DNA of 64,000 nucleotides from Erythrocercus mccallii (Eukaryota > Chordata > Aves > Passeriformes > Dicruridae), in the NCBI GenBank assembly GCA_013397435.1, contig VZRG01000753.1:124001-188000 (forward strand), given 5' to 3'. This document shows, in pieces, positions 12,264 through 23,591 of the stretch (its first letter is position 1; each line of letters opens with the position of its first letter). Position numbers and translations under genes: made by a program. Below the pieces are notes generated by a model. The model was not told the DNA's origin, did not search any database, and saw nothing but the letters and a program-made list of their open reading frames with translations.

Positions 12264-15200
12264 AGGCTGAGCTGGCCAAGGTGCCCTTGCTGGGAGTTAA
12301 CAGCCACTGGTGGTTCTTCCCATCTCCACTTGCTAACATGGGCTGGCTTTCTCAGAGCACACAGCTGTCCTAGCATAACTGTACTCCCTTGATAAATATA
12401 GAATCTGTACCACTCCAGTGGGCCTCATGGCCACAGGGAAATCTTCTACAGATCCAGTGCTTTGCTGGGATGGTCACTCCTGATACTTTTCAAAAAGCCA
12501 AGTCCTTGCTATCTCCTATGGCTGTCTTCTCAGGCTTTAAACAAGCTGCTGATATTTTCTTTTCTAGTCCCTATCCAGAAAGCAAGCAAGTAGTTTGGCA
12601 GGGTGTGATGGGAAGAAGGGAGGCAAGGAGGAAGGATCCTGGAAAGCTGTTCTTAGTGCTTCAGTAATGTATGTGAGCCACAAATAGGACTAATGGTCAT
12701 GGTTATCCAAGATGTATCCAACATAAGTAGATATGACTTTAAAGAGAGGCACATAATAATGGGTTTACTGTGGGTGAAAAGAAAGTGAAAACTACTCCTT
12801 CTTTTCTTAAGGGAGAGGGGGTTTTATTGGCTGAAGTGATAGCTGAAGTGATTTCTAACCTTTTCATTTGACAGCCCAAATACTTTGCTATTAACCTTAT
12901 TCAGGAGCAAAGTAAAGTAAGTTTAAAATAACCCTTTATATCTGCAGAGGTGAATGGGTCTCATGACCTGTAACATCACAGATAGCATCTCTGGTAGGAA
13001 TGGAACATCTTTCTACTAGGATCTCATTTGAGAAATTGTGCTTTGAAACCTGGTAGGGGTGGGGAAGAGGAGTTTGAGTCCAGGAATTGGACAGGTCATT
13101 GTTTCAAGTGCTGAAATCCAGGATGGTGATGCTGAATTTTCTTTTTTTTTTTTTGGGTTGAAACATATTAGAATGTTCATTGAAAGCCACAGCTGTCTCT
13201 TAGTTCATGGGTATACACAGGCAACTAGTGCACTCTTGTCTTCTGTGAATCCAATGTGGAGCAGTTTGAAAGTGCAAACATATATTTCGCAGATTACCAT
13301 GGGGATCACTTTAATCAGCTTTGAGACCTGCTAATGCTGTAGAGATCTTTGAAGGACTACTGCTGTTTTCATCTCCATGCAGCCAGTGCAAGAAGGAATG
13401 AACATCATGTCTCTGTGCTGCTGCTGGAAGAGATGCTTCTCTCTAGGTAACTGTACAATGGGCAGCTGCTTTTGTTGTGCATTACACTGAACTGGGGGTG
13501 AACAGAATTAAGAAGAATGTCTTTGGGAATGCTTTAGAGAAAAAGGTCACTATGTGTGCAGTAAATCTTTCTAATCTACTGTTGGCCAGAAGCCAGTGTT
13601 ATAGGCCTCTGGGCTTTTAGTAGAAGAAAACAGCTTTAAATCATGAGCATATAATGGAAACCCATTTATTTTTCTTGTTTAAATTGTTCTCTTAGAAATC
13701 AAGATCAGCTGTGCTTGTAGCTGATATGCTTAAAGCTGTTAATAAATTGTTACAGAACAGATGAATTACAGAAGGAAAAAAAGCACTTGGGTGTCAGAAT
13801 GCTAACAGAATTATGATGCGCCAAAGGTATTTTTAGCTTCAACCAATATTAATACAGGGAAACAAGCCTCAAAGGTGTGAGGCAAGAAGGCTGTAGCTGC
13901 TTTCTTCTAAGGATTAGCTGTGGCTGTCAGTTGTGCTAAGGAGATTTCTGATGTCTGTTTTTGAAATATTCCGCTAATCACACAACAGATATGCTGTACT
14001 TGATAGTTATGTACATGGCCCACAAATGGGATTACTAGCCATGGTTAGCCATGGTTATCTGACAAAAGTGCTAGAATTCCAGGGTCTTCCTTGAGCAGTG
14101 GGATTATTCGCAGGAAGGATTCTTATTCTTGTTTGAAGTGTAAGAATCCAATTTAGCTATAGCTTCTGCCACCTCATGTTCACTTTCTGTTAACTGTTCT
14201 AACAGTCAAATCTGACCCAGTCTCGTTATTTGCAGTTCCTGTAAGTAAGGAGTAGAATTAGTGTTATGTGTTGTCAAATGCAATGGTTTGTGGTTGTAGT
14301 TTTTTCCTTAGTATGGAAGGATTTTTATTTCTTTAGCAGAAAATTCTAAAGAAACTTAATTTAAAAATTTTTATCTCAGAGGCTGAAAGTTCACACAGAA
14401 TGAATACAATGTGTTTTCATGTGTTTGCCCAATGAACCTGCATTTGCACTGTTGCCTTGTGTGTGAAAATTCTTAAGTTATGTTAAATGTGTAGCTCTAA
14501 ATGCAGTGTCCTCCACACTGTCTCAAGTGCTCAAGACTTGTTCGTTATTTTCTAATATGTGCACAAGTGTTTTGAACTTGACTGGTAGTTTGTAGGCCAT
14601 GCTGTCCAGGAGTTTAAAATAATAGTAATTTGTGAAAAGAGCAGTGAAGTGGTGACATGTGGCATTACCAATAGCAGAAGCCTTGTTCCTAAGAGTGTCA
14701 AAACCAAGTAACCCCAAAGAGAGAACACTAGTGCCTGGTCTATCGAGTTCTCACTGAACCAATGCCACTGAACCTGTTACCTCCTTCAAAGCTACCTTAA
14801 CTGATGTTTCTTCTGGGACTTGTTCATGTGCTCTTGGTTGGAAGAAATGGATGACTTTTTTTGGATGCCTTCATGTCTTTATAGTATCTGTGAAGTTGTT
14901 GGAAACCTGGAACATAGGGAACTCAGTTTTCAGGGTTGAATCTGAGTCTGAGAAGTGCAGGTGGTCTAAACAGCTTTAAGTAAACCTATTTCACAGGAGG
15001 TGTTTGGATTTGAACTTGAGGGGTTTTAGTGACAGCTTGGGAGGCTCCTCAAGCTTACTGGAACTGCAGTATTTGCCTATTTAAAATTCTGGTGTTGAAC
15101 AGTTGAACTCTGCTGAAGCTGAGTATTCAACTTCGTGTCAGGCTATTAGATCTAATTTATATGCTGCCTGAAATCTATATTTTTCAGGCATCAGATATGC

Positions 15201-17383
15201 CATTAGTTCTTATAAATCAGACACATGTTGTATTTACCAAAAAGCCCTTCTTGAAGTCTGAGTTCTGGTGACAAACTGCTAGTAAATACATAAGTGAGTT
15301 TGGATAAGAGTGAACCATTTTTGTCCAATGCAATAAGGAAACTCTGAAATTAACAACAAATCACTTGTTTGAGCTGGTGTCATGTACTAGTCCCCCTAAA
15401 ATTTTTGTAGTATTAGTTTGGTAGCTGGGACAGGGGAAAGAAGGAATTAACTTCTTTACTGACGAGTGATATGTGTCCATTCTTGGAGTTTATCTGACAG
15501 TTGTGGCCATGAAGCTTGAGACAGAATAAGAACAAATCATGTGCAATATTATTAGTTCAGCATTATCAGCAGAAACGACTTGATTTTGACATTAAATAAG
15601 AAGGTGCAAAATTACTTGGGAGATGGAGAAGAGCTATTTTAGGCCAATATTTTGTGGTCTCATCAGGCTGCATATGAGGATTTTTAGAGGGAATAGAAAC
15701 ATTAGGCCTTTATTTTGTCACTTGAGGAAGCAAAAAGAAATGAACCAAGGAGACTTTAACTTAGACTGTAAGTAACCCTAGGCATCTTTGCTTTCCCATA
15801 CCTTGGTATTCTGCCAATTGATTTTTTTTTTGCTTTGAATAATGTCTGTTATTCATACAGAGGTAGGTGAATTTTATTGCTTCTTATCCCTTTCCTCAGT
15901 AAGAGTTCTGTTCTGTCTCTAGAAATATGTAGTATTTGTGTGTGAGTGCACCTGAATCTTCTTTGTATACAGTTTCTGCTGAACTCCTGAGGTGGCATAA
16001 TTCTGGTTGCTGCTGTTTAGTCCTCTGAAGTCTCTAATGTTCTGCTAGGACATTTTGTTTGTGACAACATTTAACTGCTTCATTCAAATGAATTTGGCCA
16101 TATGCAAAAAAAAATTCCAGGCTCCAGCTGTCTCTGTGGCATGCAATTCCATTTACAATTAGAGGCTGCTCTTCAAAAGCAGCAATGTTTTGTGCCTTGA
16201 ATTTCTTAGAGCTAACAACTTTCTAGTTAGTAATTTAAGATTATTCAAAAAGATCTTTTTTTAGTGTTGTCAAATTTATCTTAAATCTGGGATAAACACA
16301 AGAAAAGTGACTAAACTTCATGAGGAATATACTATCCCTGTTTATGCTTAACATGAACAGGGCCAAGCAAATGGAGTTCTGGTTCTCCTAGTTTCTTTAA
16401 CCTCAGTGGTTGCTTTTGCATCAGCTGACGCTGCAAGAAGTCTTCGATAAATGTGTGCAGTTTAGTGAAGTGAGAGCTACTGATGCTGTGTGTCTGTTAA
16501 CACAGTCATGTTTGCGTTACTGATCCGCCTATACCATGAGTATCTGTGCATTTATTAGAGCACTGCAGTTCTTCTGTAGCTACATCCCCCAGGCAGATTG
16601 GTCCTTCTTGGATTGACCAGTATATCCAAGCTTGTCTTCTGGCTTAGCTGAGCTCCCATTTCATAGCAGCATTCTTTGCAGCAATCCTTGAAGCTCACTG
16701 TGAGATGCTAGAAGTCCATGAGCATTATCCCAGTGGCTAACTTTCCTGTCCAACAATAATCTCCTTAGTCTTGTTGACTTTGATAATCAACATATTGCAT
16801 AGCTGTAAAGAGGAGAGGGTATGTTACAGACCTGTGTCTGTTTACTTTCCTGGGCAATATCTGTTAGCTTGATCAATGACAACTTCCTCCTTGCATCTTG
16901 GAATCCAGAGAATAGGGTTCCTTTGGTCTTCTCTTGTGCTTCTGAAGCTTCATTTGCTTTTAATATCCTTTTGGAGCTACCATCTCCATCTGAGTCTCAC
17001 TTTGTTTATTGGTCTGTATTTTGCACAGAAAAAACCTTGTATCTTCAAAACTGATTCACTGCTGTGCATAAAATAGCTGTTCTTTCTTGCTGTGCATCTC
17101 TAAAACATCTGCTACCAAGGTGTGGATGTCTTTTTGTGTTCTGACTTGAACAGGGGAGTTATCCAAGAGCTTTAACTCCCACTGTCCTAGGTTTGACTCA
17201 CAGTAGGAAAGTTCCATAGCTGTGTCGAGTTGCTTGAGCTGAACACAAGCTTTTTTGACTATCAGTTTAGCTGTTACCAGATACAAATTCAGGGTAATTG
17301 TTAAGAATAAGATCTTGTATGAAGAACTCTAATCTGTTTTTTTTAGCTCACTTACTAGCCTTGCATGTTTTCTGCATACAAAT

Positions 17384-17470
17384 ATTAAAAAAAAAAAAAT
17401 GGAACCCAAAACAAAACCAAAAAAGCAAAAAAACCCCCAAACCCTAAGAACCCCTGAAAATCCAAACCAG
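17384..17470. repeat. A-rich then A/C-rich low-complexity tract
   Basis: It begins with 13 or so A residues and continues with AAACC and CCCAAA blocks. A retroposed poly-A tail is possible, but nothing recognisable precedes it on the plus strand. Confidence 0.7.
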
Positions 17471-18063
17471 CAATAAAGACACTTGGAGGATGTACCTACC
17501 AGTTAAAATATCAGAGCTGAGTTTACTTCCAGCTTTTCTGTTTCATACTGTCTTTAGTCTGTAAGAAAAACAGTACCTTCTCTGAGACTGCGCATAATGC
17601 CGTGTGTCTTGCTGCACAAGCTGGTAAGTGGAGGGGCTTGAACTGACTGAGCATTTCAGCAAGTAACTGCAGCACAGTTTTGCAACTGGGTATTAACTTC
17701 AAGGCTGCTGCTATTATAAACTCTGGTGTTTGCATGCAGGTGATCTAAAGACATCTTAATTTGCAGGAATGGATCTACAGTGAAGGAAGCATATTTAAAA
17801 TTAGTTTTTAAATTTAAATTTTGATAACAGAAGAGCTAGAAAATAAAAGCTTGTCTCAGTTTGAGGAGGCAGGTATCTGCCAGGGATAGCTGGAGTTTTC
17901 TTGGAATGGAGAATGTAAACCCCCCTCCCTCCAAATTATTATAATTTTGTAATTAAGGGCTTTCAGGCAAAGCTTTGGGAATAGGGATAGCAGTTCTTTA
18001 CTAAGAATATTGAAAAATGTAGATACAGAAAGACAAGCAAACAAAACAAAAACCCTAGAAAAC

Positions 18064-18111
18064 CCCTGACAGAGTCAGGGACATGACCTGACACCCTGTT
18101 GGTCAGGGTGT
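18064..18111. repeat. Two hairpins built on CCCTGAC/GTCAGGG-like words
   Basis: Arms ccctgac (18,064-18,070) and gtcaggg (18,074-18,080) have a 3-bp loop. Arms acaccctg (18,091-18,098) and cagggtgt (18,104-18,111) have a 5-bp loop. Both stems are perfect. The related word gacctgac lies between them. The structure is about 120 bp upstream of the assembly gap. Confidence 0.85.
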
Positions 18112-18177
18112 TAGAAGCAGTCCATATGAACCCTCCTGGAGTAACAGATGTGGTTCTGTGGAGTAGAGATGATCCTG

Positions 18178-18230
18178 CAGAGAAATCCAGTGGTGGAAAG
18201 ATGGGTCCCGTTTTCCTCCAGAGAAATCCC
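18178..18230. repeat. Start of a possible 41-bp tandem repeat running into the gap
   Basis: The word cagagaaatcc starts at 18,178 and again at 18,219, a spacing of 41 bp, and the second copy abuts the run of N. This is what the edge of a minisatellite would look like, but only one full period is visible. Confidence 0.4.
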
Positions 18231-18335
18231 NNNNNNNNNNNNNNNNNNNNNNNNNNNNNNNNNNNNNNNNNNNNNNNNNNNNNNNNNNNNNNNNNNNNNN
18301 NNNNNNNNNNNNNNNNNNNNNNNNNNNNNNNNNNN
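18231..18335. other. Assembly gap, 105 N
   Basis: The bases are unknown. Open frames drawn through it have no meaning. The flanks are repeat-like on the left and C-rich on the right, so the missing sequence may be repetitive or GC-rich. Confidence 1.
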
Positions 18336-19323
18336 CCCCCATCCTTTCCCTGCCGGTCAAGCACCCATAAGCACCCAGCAATTAGTCCCCTAGCAACCCA
18401 CTGGGAAAAAATTCCCACAAGCAAGGAAAGGAAAACAGAAACAAATCCAACCCCCTACAAAGCTCTACTGTGAAATCTTCCAGATCTTCCTTTGTTCACA
18501 CATGAGAGTGTCAGAGTATTTCTCTACAACGTTATGCTATTGAACACTGGCGGTTTTCTAAATTCTTCAAAATTAAAACTTTAACACTGTTCATCAGGGT
18601 TTTTTTCCCATGAACTGGTTATAACTCAAGGACAAGATATCCCAGTCCTGTGGAACAAAGCTCTCTTGGAGGATCTGGTAGCTGAAGTTCACGCCCTGCA
18701 TCTCCTGTTGGCAGCATGCTGTGCTCTGCCTCTTTGGACTCCTACCTTACGTGCTTCTAGATTAACTTTCAACTGCATTTCTGTTGAACAGTGAAAGCAG
18801 CTAGGGAAATAGTGCAGGAAATAACATATTTCAGGTAAAACAAACTTATTTAGTCATGCTTCAGAGTCATTGTTTGTATATGAACTTGTTGACAATTCTG
18901 AAGTGCAGAACTCCTCATTTGGTGTCATCTTTGGTACCCACCTTGTGATGGTAATCCTGTGAAAAAATGTTATCCCAAGAAAGTGAGCATGTTACTGAAT
19001 CTGGGTGGCTTGTTGAGAGCCAAATTTGCATTTCAGTGCAAGGAAAAGGCCAAACTTTGTCTGTTACCTCTCTAAATACAACTCTTAACTTCGCTTTGAT
19101 AGCTCTTTCTTTGAGGCTTAACCAATAACAAAAATGCCATGTTTTCCATCAAGTTTGAGAGAACTGTTTTCTGAGGAAGTTTGGAGGGCTTTTGGTGAGG
19201 CTCTCTTTGCATCTGAGGAAAGCTGTCTTTCATATGTCTCAATTCAAAACTGTCAGTATGGTTGGGAGCATACAGGGAACTTTTTATGGCTACCTACACT
19301 TGGACTTGTGACTGTCTAAGCTT

Positions 19324-19400
19324 AGAATCATAGAGTGCTTGAGGTGAGAGGACCCCTGAAGATTGTAGTCCAACTCTGCTCTCAAACAGGGGCAACTTCT
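19324..19400 (-). mobile_element. CR1 LINE 3'-end fragment, minus strand
   Basis: The plus strand reads agaatcatagag, then a GAGGTGAGAGGACC-like block, a GAAGATTGTAGTCCAACTC-like block and CTCAAACAGGGGCAACT. This is the diverged reverse complement of the well-known 3' end of avian CR1 elements (gaatcatagaatggttgaggttggaagggacct and so on). CR1 3' ends finish in short ATTCTATG-type repeats, so the element's 3' terminus is at the left edge. Only about 80 bp survives and it is not mobile. Confidence 0.87.
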
Positions 19401-20232
19401 TTCCCTCAGTGTACTCTAGCTCTTTCTTGTACTAGATCCTAGTCCTGCAAACAGTGTGCAGAATCAGAAGTATGATTCTTGGCTGTAAACACACCTAGCA
19501 TTGCTTTAATTCTAAATGACATGAAGTCTTTGGTGAACTTCTTCTGTACAAACCAGCTGTTTCTCATAGCTTGTGCTTCTGATTTCACTGAGGGGCTTCA
19601 CTGATCTGTAATCACTTGTTCTTAGAAATGGAGCACATGTTAGAGCAATCAAGCACATCACCAAGCTAGAAGTAGTAACTAGCTGGCTGACCTACTTAAG
19701 TGAAAAGTGATAAAACTTTGGCATGAGGTCTCTTGTGACTTCTGACAGTTGACAAGCATCCCAAGTCTTTCAAAACACTACAGAATTCACAACACTTTAT
19801 TTACTTAATCATGCAGAAGCTATAACTGTTACTGAGCAGGCATTAAGGAGACAGATACACACGAAAAAATGTCATCTTTGCAGGCCCAGTGATGTAAGAG
19901 TATTAAACCATAGTTCATAGCTCTTCAAGTGATAATAAATGCCATGCGAATTTCTCAGGGCATCAAGTCTGGTTTGTCTTGAGATGATGAGAGAAAGCTA
20001 TAAAATCTCTTTATTTTTGTCAAGCTTTAATCCCATCTTTTTTTTAGAAGAAACCTTGTTAAATAGTGTGAAGTAAGAGCCTTGAAGAAATGAATGGGCT
20101 TTTTATAAGGGAGTTTATAACTCAAGTCTGACTCACTGAACTTTTAAAGCACAGTGGGAAACAGTATTAAACTCCTGCAGAAAGTGTCTTAGACAAAGTT
20201 TAAATTCCACAAGGATCTAAGTAGTTGAGTTG

Positions 20233-20369
20233 TGATCCTTGAAGATGCTTAAGAAACAGGTAGTTGGGGTGCTTTGGAACATGATTTAGTGGTGGACTTG
20301 GCAGTGCTGGGTTCATGGTTGGACTTGAGGATCTTAAAGGTCTTTTCCAACCTAAACAATTTTGTGATG
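20233..20369 (+). mobile_element. CR1 LINE 3'-end fragment, plus strand
   Basis: It contains diverged forms of the CR1 blocks ttagtggtggacttggcagt, gttgggtt...ggttggactt, gatcttaaaggtcttttcc and aacctaaacaatt, and ends in ttttgtgatg, a decayed version of the terminal ATTCTATG repeat. It is 5'-truncated, as most CR1 copies are. It lies about 0.8 kb from the oppositely oriented CR1 end at 19.3 kb; the two come from different insertions. Confidence 0.9.
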
Positions 20370-20596
20370 CAGACTTAAGTTCAATGTGATTAGGACATTC
20401 AAAATCTGATGTAGCAAAACACGTTAAATGGAGGGACTATGAGATACAGTGGTCTGTTATCAATACTACAAATTGAAGCATGAATAGTTGGATGCAAAAT
20501 AAATTGCATAGCAGTGTTGCAAGTCCTAGGGTGAATGGCAGGAAAGGTCCAAGTCTTGTGGCAGAGGGTGACAAGTTTGCATGCCCTTAAGTGAAG

Positions 20597-20636
20597 GGCA
20601 TGATGAAGGCATGATGAAGGCATGATGAAGGCATGA
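20597..20636. repeat. 11-bp tandem repeat, about 3.6 copies
   Basis: The unit ggcatgatgaa is repeated without mismatch in three full copies plus a partial one. This is a short minisatellite that should vary in copy number between individuals. Confidence 0.92.
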
Positions 20637-23446
20637 CTCAGTAATGAGTCTTATTCCTCTGGATACGGGGAAGTAAATGCTACTGTAAATAAGAGCTGCT
20701 GAGCCTTCAGTTTCAAGTTCCACAACTGTTAGAGGTGGTTAAATCTGCTGTGTTTATCCACAGTCTTTCTGAAAAAAAAAAGACAGAGGTGAAGTTACTT
20801 TTGCATGGCTGAAATGATGGTCTGCATGTGGTCAGGTGTCCTCGAGGGGGATGCTTCTGGGTGGGGTGTAACCCCTGGGACTGCTGCTCAGCAGGTGGCC
20901 CTTAGAATCTCAGGGCTCCTTAACTTTTTTGGAAATGCAGGGAAAGGAGACGATCTACTGCCAGTAGTAAAGGCTGGGTTTTGGATGTGATCTGCTTAGT
21001 AACGGGGGAGGGAGGTGGAAGGCATTCCTGATGGGCAGGATTATTGCACAATCTTCCAAAATGAGCTTTATTCCACTAAGAGTTGAAGCAGCTGCCTTGA
21101 ACCTCTTTCAAAACACAAAACCTTATTACAGCTGTTCCTACACACTTGTAAGCCTGCTTTGAGAATATTTCCGTGCACCTAAAGAATGAGACAAGTTGTC
21201 CTTGACACACCTGTCTTGAAGAGAGCAGCCAAATGGATAGTACATTAAATAAACCTAAATACCTCTGAACTTTATCAGCTGTGTTGACTCAGTTAATCCT
21301 TAAAGTTGTGGGACTGCTTCATAGTACTTTGCAGAAAGGAGAACTAGTCAGCAAGAAGATTTCAATCATCAGAGCATATTGTGAAAAAAACAGGTCTCTG
21401 GAAGAAAACAATTTTTACAGCATGTTTGTTCTAGAATAATTGCACTTCTCTTCTGACACTTGATCATGAAAACTGATGAAAGCTGCTTCCTTGCACTTAA
21501 AGCTCTTAAGAGTATTGTTGTTTGATCTCCTTTGCAGTTACACAACATGAAATCAATGGGAAAGGACAACAAATATCCAGTAGTGCATTTAGTTCTGTTT
21601 TTCTGAAGGGGAAAATATCCATTCAGCAAGGCTGAGTGGTCTTCTGTGTCATGGCAAGCTTCTTCAGGCTGAGTAACTTGATATAGTATCATAATGGCAT
21701 AGCCTTGCAAAGTGTATAGTCTTCATATTTCACTTTCTGAATTTGTCTCTTTTTACAAAGTGAAAATGATCAAGCTGGCATATTTTTGCTGTCTGAATTG
21801 GTATCAACTGAAATGAAAGAAAATCAATTAATTAGCCTCGAACTTGCAAGTCAGCCTAATGTCTCCAAGGTATGAGTTCGCAGTGTGCAACACTTGCCTT
21901 GGGCAAGAGGCAGTGCTGTTGAAAGCACATCAGTCTGTTAATTACATCGGCTTTATTAGCCCCTCATAGGTCGTGTACGTGACCCTGGTGTACGAGGAAT
22001 GGATAACGTTGCCCTCCAGTGGCTGACGCCTGGAGAATACCGAGCCTGTTTGCACTGGCAATACAGAACCAAGCCTTGGGAAGGTCTGCGGTGAGCAGGA
22101 TGCTAGCTCAAAAGTGTGTTCTGTTAAACAGGACAAGTTTTCACATAGTAGAGGTACTTAGGTGTTCGATATGCTAAGGTTGTAGAGGAGTGAAAATTTT
22201 CCCTCAAGCTTTAGTTAAGGAGGATGCAATTTCAGGGGCCTCTCCCATTCATTGCAGGAGTCCTTTTTAACTCCTATCTGATCAGATCAGCTTGTTGCAG
22301 TATCGTCTTAGCTTCATACAGAAATCAGAAATAGATTTGGCTTTACAGTAGTTTTACCGCTTTACAGCTTCACAGGACAGTTTATTGCTTCTGTTAACCT
22401 TTGAATAAAGTTCTCAAATAACGCTAACATAACACCTTTACTACATTGTTATGAAACAAGTTGTCACACTCCTGTCTAGAGCTACCTGTGCTAGCTTGTA
22501 AATCCATGGCTTATTTAATAAACTGATAAATTCTTATATATTTACAGCTCAACTAAGTTAAAGTAGGCTCAGGAGGGAACGGGAAAGCAATAAATCTGTC
22601 TCCACGATTTGGGTAATGTTTTGAGGCTTGACAGAGGAAATAGCTAGCTCCTTTTCCTTATGTTTCTGCGTATTCTTTTAATGTAAAGGTAAACAATGCG
22701 TATGGAACCCAATTCACTCCAGACCAGTGGGAAATGAAAATTACTTTACGCTTCTGCCGCTTAAAGTCAAAGCTTGAAAGTTGCACGTGTAAAAGCAAGA
22801 CAGTCTTTTTTTATCAATTCAATCTGAGCCTTAGCTTTAGAGACAGACTCCCCCGATCCCCGGCCGTAGGCCCCGTACGGTGTCCGGGGTTGGGGAAGGC
22901 AGCTCGGTTCCCTCGTGGGGGTCTGGGGCAGCTGTGGCGGGGATGCTGCTCCGCTCCCTGGGCGCGGGTTGGGGCTCGGCCGCTCGGGATGCGCTGCGCG
23001 GGGGCGGGCAGCGCCAAGGAACCGAGGGGACCCGGAGCCCCGCGGCGATGCGGAGGATGCTGGCTGCCTCCCTCCCACGGAGCCTAGGAGGCTGGAGGCG
23101 GGATAGGGGGCGCGGGGGGGCCGCCCGGCGGGAGCGGCGCTGGCACAGGCGGGAGCGGGGGCGGTGCTCCCGGGGCGGGGCCGGGCTCGGCCCATCCCAT
23201 CCCCGCGGGGCGGGGGGCGCGGGCCCCGCGCTGTCCCCGCCGCCAGCTGGCTGCGGCCGGCGCCGCCGCCCCCTCCCCGGACACGCATTATTTACAGCCA
23301 CAGCCACAGCCGCGGTAAACAGCGGGCAGGGCTCGCGGCCGCCGCCCACCCGCGGCCCTTCCCCGCGGCGCGGCCCCGGGAGCTCCGGCCCGGCTCCGCT
23401 GGGTGCGGCCCCGCGCTGATCGCCTCCCTCCGCGCTCTCCTTGCAG

Positions 23447-23591
23447 GACCCGTCTGTTCCACCTCGGGCTATAAGAAGGCGGATGATGAGATGTCCGGAG
23501 CCACGTCCGCGGCGGATCTGGACGAGGCGCCAGCCCGCACCATTTACTTGAACCAGCCCCAGCAGAGCAAGTTCCGCGACAACTGGGTCAG
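23447..23591 (+). CDS. ATP8A2: ATP8A2 coding exon W1 (N-terminal cytosolic region)
   Basis: The acceptor is ctctccttgcag and the donor is AG|gtacgg. The exon enters with two bases of a split codon and leaves with AG of a Ser codon completed in W2. It encodes GPVCSTSGYKKADDE, then MSGATSAADLDEAPARTIYL and the QPQQSKFRDN segment before M1. The ATG at 23,491 (purine G at -3) matches the start of the shorter mammalian isoform, which begins MSRATS. Residues upstream of that Met also resemble the longer mammalian form (GPVRSSLGYKKAEDE), so the exon is probably also spliced to an upstream exon carrying another start. That exon is not identified. The upstream in-frame sequence back to 23,107 is open but has no ATG. 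Mammalian residues NQ at the exon end are NW here. Confidence 0.93.
23491..23493 (+). promoter_or_regulatory. ATP8A2: Candidate ATP8A2 start codon
   Basis: This is the first ATG in the ATP8A2 frame within the contiguous sequence. Context is gatgagATGtcc, with G at -3 and T at +4, which is moderate. It corresponds to the start of the approximately 1,148-residue mammalian isoform. A longer isoform would start in an unidentified upstream exon. Confidence 0.6.

Larger units (their letters stand above)
1..22845. other. Upstream AT-rich region with no recognised gene
   Basis: I see no protein-coding exon, tRNA, rRNA or known small RNA here. Open frames are short, on both strands, and resemble no family I know. 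The DNA is AT-rich with few CpGs until about 21.9 kb, where CpGs become more frequent toward the island. In mammals the gene before ATP8A2 is NUP58, but I cannot identify any of its exons. An unrecognised ATP8A2 first exon, a UTR or a long non-coding RNA could be present. The repeats listed separately are the only structure I can support. Confidence 0.6.

Noticed and set aside
17963..18473. Open frames of 80-153 codons crossing 18,231-18,335
   Set aside because: They run through the assembly gap of N and are artefacts of translating unknown bases.
21369..21710. 113-codon open frame on the minus strand
   Set aside because: No recognisable motif and no similarity to a known family; length is compatible with chance over 64 kb.
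1..22845. Coding exons of the neighbouring gene NUP58 expected from mammalian gene order
   Set aside because: No translation resembled FG-repeat or coiled-coil nucleoporin sequence. The region is left as gene-free.
22943..23314. ATG at 22,943 as the start of an ATP8A2 first exon ending at the donor-like site 23,314
   Set aside because: That reading frame reaches 23,314 with a complete codon, but W1 needs one leftover base. The frames do not join.
23164..23446. ATP8A2 N-terminal extension starting at 23,164
   Set aside because: The codon there is GTG, not ATG, and the upstream frame contains no ATG. Without RNA evidence it is not annotated as coding.
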